Shown: piece after piece, positions 1-11,316 of the stretch | How positions within the stretch are numbered: position 1 is the first letter of the stretch | Layout of the letters: each line of letters opens with the position of its first letter | Origin: Ditylenchus dipsaci | Taxonomy: Eukaryota; Nematoda; Chromadorea; Rhabditida; Anguinidae | DNA: 64,000 nucleotides | NCBI GenBank assembly: GCA_004194705.1 | Contig: SADC01001176.1 | Location: 310,001 to 374,000, forward strand | Reading direction: 5' to 3' | Made by a program: the position numbers and the translations under genes | The notes under the pieces: model-generated | Database searches by the model: none | Seen by the model: only the letters and a program-made list of their open reading frames with translations | What the model was told of the DNA's origin: nothing

Positions 1-72
1 AAGAGGTGATGTGGTACGGTGAACAAATATTTTTAGTGTCGACATTGTTAAGGAAAAGGGCGATTGGAAAAC

Positions 73-276
73 CATAGCGAACTGTCCATAGCGAACTGTC
101 CATTTGAAAAATCATAGCGAACTGTCCATAGCGAACTGTCCATTTGAAAAATCATAGCGAACTGTCCATAGCGAACTGTCCATTTGAAAAATCATAGCGA
201 ACTGTCCATAGCGAACTGTCCATTAAAAAATCATAGCGAACTGTCCATAGCGAACTGTCCTCATAGCGAAGTGTCC
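73..276. repeat. Tandem repeat array, about 40 bp unit
   Basis: Direct repeats built from CATAGCGAACTGTC, used twice per unit and separated by TTGAAAAAT. Four to five units can be read, the last ones degenerate. No coding content. It lies in the 5' flank or upstream intron of the RacGAP1 gene. Confidence 0.85.
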
Positions 277-374
277 TAGCCCCAGGCAAAAAGTCATATT
301 TTGGTTGAAAATACATAAAATTATGACTTTCCCTTCAAGACAAAAAGATAAAAAATACATGAAAAATGACTGAA

Positions 375-482
375 GTGCACCCCCCTGTAGTGCACCCCCT
401 TGAAGTGCACCCCCCTTGAAGTGCACCCCCCTCTGGTAGGGGGGTGCACTACAGGGGGTGCACTTCAAGGGGGTGCACTTCA
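375..482. repeat. Palindromic GTGCACCCCC repeat
   Basis: Several copies of AAGTGCACCCCC run first in one orientation, then as their reverse complement GGGGGTGCACTT after position 440, forming an inverted array that could fold into a hairpin. The long frame read through it on the minus strand is repeat-derived. Confidence 0.8.
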
Positions 483-534
483 TATGCTGTCGTTTCGTGG
501 ATTATGCGTCTCAGGTTCGATTCCCGACTGACCT

Positions 535-790
535 ACGACCGGATACACATTATGACCGGATACCACGACCGGATACAGTTTTTCTGTAAAAGTTAAAAAA
601 AGTATGTTTAAACCACACGTTTGAGTCCGCCCTAACGTGCGCTGGCCTACCCCGAGCCTAAGGGCTAAGCCTAAGGCCTAAGTGGTTCGAAAAATCGAAA
701 AAGTTAAAAAAAATTAACATGGGGGACCAAGGCAAAATTTGACACTGTATCCAGTCGTGGTATCCGGTCATAATTTGTATCCGGTCGTGG
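535..790. mobile_element. MITE with long terminal inverted repeats
   Basis: The left arm (535-580) repeats GACCGGATAC three times. The right arm (745-790) carries the inverted GTATCCGGTC series. The arms match over about 45 bp around an unrelated core. No ORF. Probably a non-autonomous DNA element; the superfamily cannot be set because no target duplication is clear. Confidence 0.7.
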
Positions 791-1039
791 TTTTCCCCGA
801 TTCTCTTGTCTGCTAGTTATTTTTGATCGTTCATGTTAATACATGATAAATTATTTAAAAAATAATTTCGGAGTAAAAAAAGTGTCCCGCGCGCATTTGA
901 ATTTTCCAAATTCCCATTGTCATCAACAAGTATGGTCCTTTAAGTCCGTCCTAATGCAAGCTCTCCTACCCCCTTCCTAAGCCTGAAAAATTGAAAAAAG
1001 TTTTAAAAAATTAACAAGGGGCACCAATGCAAAATTTGT

Positions 1040-1700
1040 CATTGTACCCAGGTAAAAACCAACTCGTCTCAAACCCCAACTCGTCTCAAGTCCTAACTAG
1101 TGTCAATTTTATTTTTTCACAATTTTAGCCGGTGTATCTCGATTCTCGGTCACTCCGTTGTTTTTCTGTACCTATGTACCCAGTCATAATGTGTATCCAG
1201 TTGTCGGTATACCCATACCGTATGCACTCTATTATCTCCCCATGGGGAGTTATTTTTCAACCCTCAAAAAATCGGAAAATTTTTAGGTCTATTTTGAGAT
1301 TTTTGGGTGCTCAACCACAGTTTGAAAATTGAAATTAGGTAATCTCGTGGTAACTAAGAAAACGCAGAAAACAGATTTGCAAAATGTTTGCTTTAGGCTG
1401 AGATATGGGGTCCGTAGGGTGGGGACTTATTAGAGGGTGGGGAGTTATTAGAGGGTGGGGAGTTAATAGAGTGGATACGGTATTTTCTCTAATAAGCCTA
1501 CCCCTCAACTTTGAAGGTCTTGTCTCGGAAAAGATTAAGTACAGGGTGTTTTGAGAAATTCTGCTTTTTGGAAAGGGTCTTAATTTTTTATCTAAAATTT
1601 CACCGATTTTCGGGGGACTGAAAAATAAACTCACCGGTGGGCTAATTAAAAAAAAATACAGTAATTGAACCCTCTTTAATAGTCACTTCCTATCTAATAA
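1040..1700. repeat. Degenerate repeats upstream of the first visible RacGAP1 exon
   Basis: Contains GTACCCAG and GTATCCAG motifs related to the element at 535-790, a triplicated GGGGAGTTATTAGAGGGT motif (1423-1475), and a following inverted segment TACGGTATTTTCTCTAATAA. The same terminal motif recurs in the MITE at 5644-5747. No exon is recognisable before 1793. Confidence 0.5.
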
Positions 1701-1792
1701 TGCCTATGACCTGATGATGACCCGATCTATTTTCTTCTAACCTTTTCTAAAAAATTACCCCCTTTATTATACTGTAATATTGTTTGTTGCAG

Positions 1793-4403
1793 ACTGTGAG
1801 TTGGTGATCCATGAGCGATGCCGAGCACTGGCCCCTCTGCCCTGTATCCCATTCGTTCATACTCCTCAGAAACAGAAGCAGGCCCGTCCTCGTCTAGCCG
1901 ACTATTGTCCCAATACACGACCTCAAATCCCTGCTCTGCTCATCCGATGTGTGGTCCAAATTGAGAAGGGCTATTTGACCAAAGAGGGCATCTACCGCAC
2001 TCCTGGGTAGATCCTATTATCACAGTTTATACAATGAATCTTACCTTTATTGCAGAACCATGAGTGAAGTGAACAGACTGATGGAGGCTTTCAGTTCTCG
2101 GTTTGTACCCAATCTCAACAACTATGACCCTGATGTGATCGCCGGTTGTATCAAGAAATTTTTGAGCGAGCTCAGGGTAAGCAAAAGAATTTGAAAAACG
2201 ATTCCTATTTCAACAATACACCTTTTTTTCTAGACCACTAAGGTCTGATTCAGGAAATTCAAAGAATGTTCGGACCGTTTGTTTTATGCGACCGGGCATA
2301 GAGGTGGACGGAATCCCGTCTTCCGATTTCCGGCACTTTTGCTTCCGATTTCCGAAAAATGGGTCGAATTTCGGAAGAAAATAGTTGACTCTGAAAATTT
2401 TTAAATTTTTACGATTTCCGGCACCTTTTCTCTTCCGATTTCCGACTTCCGATTTTGAAATTTTTCGTCTTCCGGTTCCGACTTTTTTTTTGTCTTCCGT
2501 CCCACTCTTGATATGGACTCGGCTGAACTTCGTTTTACCACATCCTACCAAAAGTTGATTTTGACCACTTATTCGTGCTTTTCAGGTGCTTTTAATTAGT
2601 CAAAAAAACATGTTTTTGGGATTGAGAAGGATTTTTTCGAGAAAAAAAATTTGACCGAAAATTGACTTTTTGCCTTGGGGACCAAGCTAAACCATCTCGA
2701 ACCACTCACTTTCCTTAGACATAATTCCGAGCAAGACTCTTGATTAAAAATGCATTGAAGACTCTTTTTGCCTAGCTGCAGTGACCGAAACGGGGTAAAA
2801 TGACCTTTTATAAGATAGTTTAGCTTGGTCCCCCAAAGCAAAAAGTTAATTTTTTGTCAAAAAGTTTTTTTTCGAAAATTTTCTTCCCAATCCCAAAAAT
2901 ATGTTTTTTCGACTAATTAGTAATTACGACCTGGAAAGCACGAATAAGTGGTCAAAATCAACTTTTGGTAGGATGTGGTATAACGAATTCCAGCCATGGA
3001 CTCTTCTCTGCGACACATCCGGCATTTTGTATCCCAATATTTTCGCTATTAATACGAAATCATAGTCGTAAATTTTCTAGGAAGCTTTGATCCCTACCTC
3101 CTCTTACAAGGAGTTTGTGCGAGCAGCTGAGAGTGGCAACAGAGATCAGTTGATAGATCTGGTGAATGGCCTGCCCATTCCCAACCGAGATACTCTGGCC
3201 TACATGTGTGCTCATCTGCAAAAGATAGCCTCCCAATCCAGCATCAACAAGATGCCTTTAGAGAATTTGGCTGCTTGCATTGGACCCACTATCGTGGGAC
3301 CTAACCTAAGTGTCAAGAAAGGACTTGTTCAGACTGGAGATGTGCTTGAAGAGACTGGAGAAATGCGGCGAAAAAACACTGTTTTGCTGGAACTCCTCAA
3401 ATTAGACAATGTGGGTTTATACTAGCCTTGTCAGATAGCCAACTGCCCAGAACAAATGCCCGATCAGAAAAAATTGGCTACAGTCGACTCTCTCCGTTGT
3501 GATCACCCAAAAGTTTGTTCCACCTAGGGTCAGACACTTGGACTCAATCGGAATCCCTCCGATATTTGGACTAGACCAGCCAAAGACAACTGGCGAAAAC
3601 CTTAGAAATTTGAGTTAAAAAGGTGTCGGGCCTAGGTGGGAACGAACTTTTTGGGTGACTACAATGGAGAGACTAGAATGTAGCACAGTTTGCGTGAGGA
3701 CAAATTTGCGGGCGTCAGGATGAATGAGGATGAGGACAACGTGAGCTCATGAAATATGAGGTTGCGTGAGAATTTCGAAAACGTCTCCTTACGTGAGGTG
3801 AGCTCACATGAGCTCACGTCCTCATGAGGATGAGCTCACGATGTTGTGAGCTCATGCAAACCGTGGACTGTAGTTGCATATCTCAAAAGTTTAATGGCAT
3901 ACACAATTAATACCAAAATTGTGGCAACCATACATTTTCGACAATTTTCAAATTTCTAAATTTTGAAATTTAACCCACTTTTTGACGACGGATCAGGCTG
4001 ACTTATTCAAGACCGATCTATTTTGGCTATTTCAACTGGTCCCAAAAAAATCAGCTCAAACCGTCGTCACAATTTGGGTTTTTTAAAAACGCGGGAATTT
4101 GAAAATTTTTGAAAATGTCCGGTCGCCAAAATTGTTCATGGATATATTTTGTTTCAGGAGTTTTGGACGAACGTCACCAACTACCCTAGTAACGATGTGA
4201 TCTCAACTCCCCATGCAGTCAACCGAACTCCAGCACCAGCAGCTGCATTATCTGCTAGACGCAATGTGCGACCAAGAGAATTTGACGCAGACAAATCTTT
4301 CCTAGGTCCAGTCACTAAAACCCCACCACACCATGGAGGGGGAGGTCTGCTTGTTCAGCCAGTGCGAACTGCCAACAAGATGTATTTCAATCGGCCTTAT
4401 TAA
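1793..4403 (+). CDS. RACGAP1: RacGAP1/CYK-4-like Rho GTPase-activating protein, 3' part
   Basis: Rho-family GAP of the centralspindlin complex, needed for cytokinesis. Four exons join in frame: 1793-2006, 2056-2176, 3081-3410 and 4158-4403. Their product of about 303 residues begins in the end of a C1 zinc-binding domain (HERC followed by PLPCIP). The RhoGAP domain follows, with arginine finger GIYR and motifs NRDTLAYMCAHL and LAACIGPTIVG, then a short C-terminal tail (FLGPVTKTP) that resembles the tail of animal RACGAP1. Domain order and spacing match RACGAP1/MgcRacGAP/CYK-4. Exon 1 starts in mid-codon after TTGTTTGTTGCAG, so the N-terminal coiled coil and the first half of C1 lie left of the window. 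Intron 1 is 49 bp; introns 2 and 3 are 904 and 747 bp and hold repeats. Intron 3 uses a GTGGGT donor. Stop at 4401-4403; no canonical AATAAA is seen nearby. Confidence 0.93.
3481..3680. mobile_element. CAGTCGACTC-family MITE in RacGAP1 intron 3
   Basis: Left arm 3481-3530 (CAGTCGACTCTCTCCGTTGT) and right arm 3630-3680 are inverted matches over about 50 bp and are flanked by TA, which suits a Tc1/mariner-type MITE. The start resembles the fragment at 6074. No ORF. Confidence 0.65.
3681..3865. repeat. GTGAGCTCAC palindrome cluster
   Basis: Multiple overlapping copies of the self-complementary TGAGCTCA/GTGAGCTCAC in RacGAP1 intron 3. Purine-pyrimidine palindromes of this density can fold. No function is inferred. 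Confidence 0.6.
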
Positions 4404-5643
4404 AATAATTGGCTGAATGATATATTTCTGCTGATTTCGGTCAATCTCAGGGCTCAACATCCATTACAAAAGATCAGAAAATCTACATATAGTATTTTGA
4501 TAGATTTCTCCGTAATCAACTTTTGTCCGTCACGTTTTTTTCCCCGTTTCTCTTGGTGAACCTGGGCGTGAAGTTCAGAAAACTCATCAGAATTGACATC
4601 TGATGCTTAAAATTTTGAGTTTTAATTCAAAAACTTGGCAAAACCAGGCATGCTGAAATTTATTTACTGAAATTTCTAAATACGATTAGTATACCATATA
4701 AATACTACAAAAAAATCGTGTTTTTTACTTTATATACCAAAAGATGCAATAAAAAACTGACTGGCTCTGTGGAAACAGAAATTCGTAAAACGTCTTACAA
4801 AAAGGTATGGCACTTTGAAAGTGGGAGAATTTCTTGGACAAACCCATGTACTTTTGTTAAAAAAAATTTTGTGACAAAAAAGAGGTCACGAAACCAGATT
4901 TTGATTTTACTGCACTGTTTTTTTTCTGAAATTTTATAACTTATGCCAAAGAAGGGCAAGTTTAAGTTTACCTCACAAATAATTTTGCGAATTTTGCCAC
5001 ACTTACTGTACGGAAAACGATAATTAGACACTGAACTGTGTAAAATCTTTTTGCAACCTACCAATAATTTTTCTATAATGTTGGCAATGCCATTTCTCAA
5101 CTGTAGCTTGCATTTCTGATTAGAAGTTTTGACCCTACTATAGAATAAACCCTTCCCTCCCCCCCCCCCCCCCCCCAAAATTTTTCCTTCTAAACTTAAG
5201 TATAGACTACCCAAATTTATGTCCCAGACACCGGAAAATGTGCGTAAACTCTTTATTAGTCACAACTTCCGTACGCTGGCCTACCCCAAGCCTAAGGGCT
5301 AAGCCTAAACTTGTTGATTGCAAGGTAGTTGCAGCATTTTTAAAAGGTATGATTTGGGGGGGGGGGTGTATTCTATAGTAGCGCCGAAGTTTTCTTTTTT
5401 TGTAAACATAAATCTTTTCTGTGTAAATAATAAATTGAAAAGCATTGTTTCCGCTACAATTGTAATATATTTGACTTTCATAAGTTTACTCAATAACTAT
5501 CTTCAATTAAATTATTTATGGTTGACCAGTTAATAAAGATTGTGATTTGTTTTTCTATTTTTGCTCACATTCAACAAGAAGAGAATTTATTCCGGGCCAC
5601 AATATGTTTTTCGCACCAAATTAGTTCATGTGGAAATTGAACA
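4404..5643. other. Intergenic, nothing coding recognised
   Basis: AT-rich sequence between the RacGAP1 stop and the first clear MITE. It contains poly-C and poly-G runs (5158-5176, 5357-5366) and short repeated fragments such as CTACCCCAAGCCTAAGGGCTAAGC (5281-5304), also seen at 649-672. Short frames here lack any domain or splice logic. Confidence 0.6.
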
Positions 5644-5747
5644 TACCGTATTATCTTTAATAATTATAATCCATGGGGCTTTAATTTTCAACATCTCTTT
5701 GGCGGGGCCTTATTGGAAAATGAGGCCTTGTCAGAGATAATACGGTA
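5644..5747. mobile_element. Short MITE with TACCGTATTATCT ends
   Basis: Left end TACCGTATTATCT and right end AGATAATACGGTA are inverted copies around a core of about 80 bp with GGCGGGGCCTTATT. A related end lies at 1476-1500. No coding capacity. Confidence 0.65.
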
Positions 5748-6433
5748 GTTTTATTAAGGCTGTAAACCTCCCTCATGGCTTTCTTTTTACTCCTGGGTAA
5801 CTTCTTCCTGAGAACTCCCCTCCTGGCCGTCCTCCTCATGGGTTCTTCTTCTGTCTACCCTCCTCCTAGTCACCCTCATCCTGGCTACCCTCCTTCTTGG
5901 TACTCCACTCCTACATACCCTCTCCGCGGTTACCCTCCTCCTGGCTATCCCCACCTGGCTACTCTTCCCCTAGGTATGCTCTTCCTGGGCTTGATCATGA
6001 AAGTCCACCCAAAATCCAGGCTAAAATCCACCATGTCGATTTGAAGGGACTTAAAAACTTTTGTTTTTTTATACAGTCGACTCTCGTTATAACGCCACCC
6101 CTTCAAGTCCGTTCCCGTCTAGGGTCCGATGCTTTTTTTTAACTCTATTAACCATTTTGAGTATGACACTGTATATAATAATGTCCACTAGAGTACCGAT
6201 AAAAACCAAAGTTTTGAAACAGTTCCGAAAACCACAAGGATAACCCTGAATTGGACCAGGGTTATTTATTTCGAAAAAAATATTTCGAAATTTTTCGATC
6301 TGATGTGTTTTTTGTCGGGTAGATTCACGGTAATATCGATTGCTACAAAAAAATTAGGGGTCAAAAATAAAAGTCAAATTAATTTAATGTCGCAAAATTC
6401 CATTTTCTAGTCAAAAAACCACCCTAAGGGGAA

Positions 6434-6721
6434 CGGTGAATTCATCGACGGTAAATTCATCGACAGTTTTGCTCGAGAAGTGACCACAGTTTCGCTGGAT
6501 GTCTCATGTACCAACAAAAGTTTTGGAGCCTGAAAAAACATAAAAATTGCACCAGGTGGATGACAATTTGGTTTGGCTGGTGCATGGATTATCCAGTAGA
6601 ACTGAGGTTGGATTAGAAAAAACATTTTGAATCAAAAAAGTATGAACAAAAGGCCGTAAAAGAAAACGCCAAATGTCGATAAGTTCACCTGTCAATGAAG
6701 TCACTTGTCGATGAATTCACC
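6434..6721. mobile_element. Foldback element, GTGAATTCATCGAC ends
   Basis: Terminal motif GGTGAATTCATCGAC on the left and GTCGATGAATTCACC on the right, each repeated in degenerate form. The interior (6525-6625) carries a tRNA-like stretch around TTGGCTGGTGCATGGATT that recurs at 9200-9245. No target duplication identified. Confidence 0.6.
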
Positions 6722-6762
6722 TAATGCCCCCCCCCATAAAGTCTGTACTCCTATAAAGGTGA

Positions 6763-7100
6763 TTTCACAACGAGTGTCAGACTCAGTGCGCGACTTGGCG
6801 TACATTTGTCTGTACTTTTTTCTGTTAGTACCGTTTTGGAGCTAGGATTCAGGGCTATAAAATAAGCTGTTGACAATCAATATCTGATTCCTAAATCCTA
6901 AACAAAAATGCCCAGTCTGACACTGAGTGGGCATTTTCATCCAACATTTTGCAATCAGATGTTGATTGTGAATAGCTCATTTTGAAGTTCTGAATCTTAG
7001 ATACAAAATGGTACTAACAGAATTTTTTCTCAATCAAGAAAAAATTATAGTTAAAGGTACGCCAAGTCGCGCACTGAGTACAACATTCATTGTGAAACCC
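6763..7100. mobile_element. Foldback MITE with perfect 23-bp core inverted repeat
   Basis: ACTCAGTGCGCGACTTGGCG begins the left arm at 6781 and its exact reverse complement ends at 7079 (23 bp perfect). Similarity continues outward through a degenerate TTTCACAA motif and inward across ATCAGATATTGATTG. Non-coding. Confidence 0.75.
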
Positions 7101-7540
7101 GCTTTAAATTCAAAATCAGGTTTTAACCCTTTCATAACATTTTGTGCATCGACAACCGGCTGTACCCCGAAATTTAAGCGGCGATTTGCTAAGTGGTCGA
7201 TTTGCTAAGAAAAAAAATTTAAGCGCGAATTTGCTAAGAATTCACAATTTAAGCGCCAATTTGCTAAATGGTTGTTTTGCTAAGAATTTTTTCGCTAAGC
7301 AGTTGTTTTGATAAAGATCTTGTTTGTTAAGCTACCTACTTCTTCAGTTCGGTTCAATTTCGGGGTACAGACCTTAAAACCAAACGATTCAATCCAAAAT
7401 CATGTTCTAAAAACGGTTTTAATTGAATCGGGGTCTCCTACTCTGGACTGATTGCACCCAGAGGGATTCGAACCAGTAACTTTGGTGAGTATATGGACCA
7501 CTTCGCCAAGTAAACACTCAAAATTACGATAAAAAAGGTA

Positions 7541-7920
7541 TGCACCCAGGTGGATGCGAAACAGCATCCTCGGCGGTGGCTATCTAAGTGGTCGTCCACT
7601 TGGATCAAAAATTTTTTTACGTTTTCGGTTTCCAAAATTCGAGCATGCTGAAGATGGTTTGACAGTGGTAAAATCACGTTTTATCGATAAATTTATAGTT
7701 ATTGCTAACGATTGATTTATCAAAATCAAGAATTCACGATAACTCAAAAATTTCTTGATAAAACGTGATTTTACCACTGTCAAACCATTTTCAGGGTGCT
7801 CGAATTAGTGCAGAAAAAATGATTTGGAAACCGAAAACGTAAAAAAAATTTTTGATCCAAGTGGACGACCACTTGGATAGCCACCGCCGAGGATGCTGGT
7901 TCAAATCCACCTGGGTGCAC
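7541..7920. mobile_element. Foldback element with tRNA-like arms
   Basis: Two arms of about 190 bp are inverted copies. Each contains the palindrome CCAAGTGGTCGTCCACTTGG and a B-box-like GGTTCAAATCC next to CACCTGGGTGC. The arms look like two tRNA-derived SINE copies in opposite orientation. It lies inside the 7158-10141 element. Confidence 0.7.
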
Positions 7921-8895
7921 ACTTATTTTTTACCGTAAATTCAGATATAAAAAGACTAACGTTTGACCTTTCAGGTCATTTGGGTGAATATACCCCTATT
8001 CTTGAGTTGCCTGGATAACAACCTGTCCAGGTGGTACTCAACCCTAGATTTGGGATCGGGTAGGTGAAATCGCACTTTTGGTCTCATCAAGTCCAATTAT
8101 TCACAAATTTTTTTGATTGGAAAAATAGATTTTTTTTATTCAAATGAACTTTTTGATTTTTAAGACATCCAGGTGGGCATCCACCTGGGCAGGTGATACC
8201 TACACCAGGTATTGAAGTTGGAGTGTGTAAAATCGCAACTTTGGGCTTGACAAACCAATTCCCCACGCTATTTTAAGTTAGAAAAAATGGCTTATTTTTT
8301 ATTTTTAAGAAATTTAATCTTTCAGGTTTGGGTTTGGTTTCGGAAAAATCTCTAATCCCCTACCAGAACATTGAGAAAAGAAAAAGTACAAAAAGGCAGA
8401 AAAGTTCTTAACAAATCGGGATTTAAGAAAAGAATGCCTTAGCAAATATATTCTTAGCAAATGGGCGCCTTAACAAAAAAATGGCGCTACCCAGTTTCTA
8501 TAATTAGATGTTATAATAAAGTACTGTTTCTTAAAAGTCAAAGTTCTCCAAAAAGTCAATTCGCCAAAAACAAATTTCAACAAAGCGCATTTCTGAAAAG
8601 ACCTGTTTGTGCAACATACATTCGAAAAATATACGTTTGACAAAAAAACTGTTTCAGAAAAAATTTCTAGCTTTCTAAACTAAAGCTTTGATGTTATTTT
8701 TTGTACTTTTTATGATCTTAGATAGCCATGGATGGGATAAGTGATGAAGACCAGTCGCCAGAATACCAATTAAGCGATGAAGAAAATCAGCAAGCTTTTC
8801 GAATCGTCGATGAAGAAGAAGAGCCTGTGGTTCGAGGGAGAGCAGAGAAAAGGTCTGCTACAGCAAAGACAGCAATTTTTAGTATGAACCAGCCA

Positions 8896-9205
8896 AACCA
8901 AGTGGTCGTCCACTTGGAGCAAAAAAATTTTTACGTTTTTCATGTTCCAAAACCTGTTTTCTGGACTAATTCGGGTATGCTGATGATGGTTTGACAGTAG
9001 CAAAATAACATTTTCTCGGGTATTTTTTTAGTTTTATAGATAACTGATTTTGGTAAAATCAATCATTTCTCACCTACAAAACCATACAAAACCTCATTTT
9101 ACTATTATTAAACCATCTTCAGCATGCCCGAATTAGTCTAGAAAACAGGTTTAGGTACATGAAAAACGATAAAAAAAATTGATCCGAGTGGACGACCACT
9201 TGGTT
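8896..9205. mobile_element. Second foldback element of the same family
   Basis: The same 20-bp palindrome near both ends, inverted arms containing AATTCGGGNATGCTGANGATGG, and a central ATAACTGATTTTGG spacer. A half copy follows at 9355-9480. The acidic frame starting at 8728 (MDGISDEDQ) runs into this element. Confidence 0.7.
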
Positions 9206-10616
9206 TAGTTGGTGCATGGATTGTCCAGTAGAACTGAGGTTGGATCTAGAAAAAATTTTAAAATTTCTTTTCAACACGAAAATATTACAACTCAGGTACC
9301 AGTACAGTACTATCTGAGTGCTCTAACCTGGATACGACTACCTGTGTACAACAAAACCAAGTGGTCGTCCACTTAGAGCAAAAATTTTTTTTACGTTTTT
9401 CATGTTCCAAAACCTGTTTTCTGAACTAATTCGGGCATGCTGAAGATGGTTTGATAATAGTAAATGAGGTTTTGTATGAAATCGGCTAATCCCTTTGTCG
9501 GGTATAAAAACCTACTTTCTAAGCTCAGCCTTATAACTTTTCAAACTGTACTCAAGTTGTCCAGCTGGACGTCAGCCTGGAGCATAGGGGACTACCTTAG
9601 TTTTAAGGGTGCGATTAAGTCAAAGCAAGATTGTGCTCGTTACAAATCGTTCTAAGCACTGACTTGTAATAAAGATATCAAAATTTGTTTGCCTATTCAG
9701 AACAATCCATAAAAATTAAAGGTCGACCACCTTGGAAGGGGTAACTACCCACGGTATTGAGATTCCAGCTGGTTAAAACAGCATTTTGGTCTCAACAACC
9801 GTGTTCAGGACACGATTTTGAATAGGGTACATTGATTTTTGTACAAGAATTTGTACTTTGAAAACTCTGATTTTAAAGAAACTGTTTGTTTAGCAAAACA
9901 TTTGTTTGCGAAATGTTTATTGTCGAATATGCGCTTTGTTGAAACTTGTTTTGGCGAACTGATTTTTTGGAGAACTTTGACTTTTAAGAAACAGTACTTT
10001 ATTATAACATCTAATTATAGAAACTGGGTAGCGCCAAAAAATTCTTAGCAATTTGTCGCTTAGCAAAAAAATTCTTGGCAAAACGACCGCTTAGCAAATC
10101 GACCAATTAGCAAAGTGCCGCTTAAATTTCGGGGTACAGCCTCGACAACCCACCAAACCAAAAAAATCGAAAAAGAATCAAATAAAAATTGTCCAAACTC
10201 ACCCATCGTAAACAACTACTAAAATATCTAAAATTTATAGCAGGAGTTAGATCAGTAGGGTTGTCGGCCGGCCGAAATTTTCGGCCGGCCAAGCCGAGCC
10301 GAAAGCCGAAAACCGAAATTTTCGGCCGGCCAAGCCGAGCCGGAAGCCGAAAACCGAAATTTTCGGCCGGCCGAGCCGAAAGCCGAAAACCGAAATTTTC
10401 GGCCGGCCGAGCCGAGCCGAAAGCCGAAAACCGAAATTTTCGGCCGGCCGAGCCGAGCCGAAATCCGAAAACCGAAATTTTCGGCCGGCCGAGCCGAGCC
10501 GAAAGCCGAAAACCGAAATTTTCGGCCATGACTAGTATTCAACGTCTTTGCATTGTGAAAATAATTTTTTTTTCTATGCATAGTAAAAGTCTAAAATGCT
10601 TAAATAAAACTCTTTG

Positions 10617-10735
10617 GACAAACAAAAATTTATTAAAACACCCACATACAACACTCGCACACAACACTTTGCTTTGGAACAAACAAAAATTTATTGAAAC
10701 ACCCACATTTAACACTCGCACACAACACTTAAACA
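10617..10735. repeat. Two-copy direct repeat, about 62 bp unit
   Basis: ACAAACAAAAATTTATT followed by AAACACCCACAT and AACACTCGCACACAACACTT occurs twice in tandem inside the outer hAT element, just left of the nested insertion. Confidence 0.85.
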
Positions 10736-10743
10736 CATATAAC

Positions 10744-11306
10744 TAGGGTTGTCGAATCGAACGTTCGATTTCGATCATTGTTCGAAATGTTCGAGATTTT
10801 TTCGAACGTTCGACTTTGAACCGAACGTTCGTTCGAAAATTTTCGAACCCGAACTTCGAATCGAACGTTCGTTCGAAAATTTTCGAACTCGAACTTCGAA
10901 CCGAACGTTTGTTCGAAAATTTTCGAACCCGAACTTCGAATCGAACGTTCGGTTCGAAATATATCGAACTTCTTACCAAACACTTTCAATAAGAACTTAG
11001 AAACACGAAAAATATTTGACCAAAACCTGCGCAGCATCATAAAAAGGCATCAAAAATGGGTTGGCTCATTTCTGACGTTCAAATTCGAAATAAGCCAAAA
11101 TTTTCAAGTCGAACGTTCGAAAATTTTCGAATTCAAACATCGAATCGAACCGAACGTTCGAAAATTTTCGAACCCAAACTTCGAACCGAACGTTCGTTCG
11201 AAAATTTTAAACTCGAACTTCGAATCGAACCAAACGTTCGAAAATTTCAAACTTCGAACGTTCGTCGAATCGAACGTTCGAAAATTTCGAACGTTTGACA
11301 ACCCTA
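10744..11306. mobile_element. Nested non-autonomous hAT element
   Basis: Begins TAGGGTTGTC and ends GACAACCCTA, the same 10-bp terminus as the host element. It is flanked by a perfect 8-bp duplication CATATAAC (10736-10743 and 11307-11314). The interior consists of palindromic TTCGAACGTTCG and CGAAAATTTTCG units on both sides of a 90-bp unique centre. No transposase. It inserted just downstream of the outer transposase stop codon. Confidence 0.9.
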
Positions 11307-11316
11307 CATATAACAT

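Larger units (their letters stand above)
7158..10141. mobile_element. 3.0 kb inverted-repeat DNA transposon with 9-bp target duplication
   Basis: The ends GGCTGTACCCCGAAATTTAA (left) and its reverse complement (right) form a perfect 25-bp terminal inverted repeat. The flanks TCGACAACC at 7149-7157 and 10142-10150 are a perfect 9-bp target-site duplication, so both boundaries are exact. Subterminal regions are arrays of TTTGCTAAG/CTTAGCAAA. A nine-base duplication is typical of Mutator-like elements. No transposase is recognised, so the superfamily is inferred from duplication length only. Foldbacks at 7541-7920 and 8896-9205 are nested inside. The stretch near 8467-8690 is an inverted copy of about 9870-10060, showing a composite history. 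Confidence 0.8.

Noticed and set aside
73..276. CRISPR-like repeat-spacer pattern
   Set aside because: The units are simple tandem repeats without distinct spacers, in a eukaryotic intron context.
5775..6044. Hydrophobic then Pro/Tyr-rich frame resembling a small secreted peptide
   Set aside because: It arises from a degenerate CTCCTCCTGGCTACCCT simple repeat, has no splice or promoter context, and overlaps a second frame of the same kind.
7440..7530. Minus-strand tRNA gene suggested by GGTTCGAATCCC
   Set aside because: The T-stem does not pair and no acceptor stem can be built; best explained as a tRNA-derived repeat.
8728..8994. Acidic frame MDGISDEDQ, possible transposase or host N-terminus
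   Set aside because: No domain is recognisable, it ends inside a foldback, and composition alone does not support a gene.
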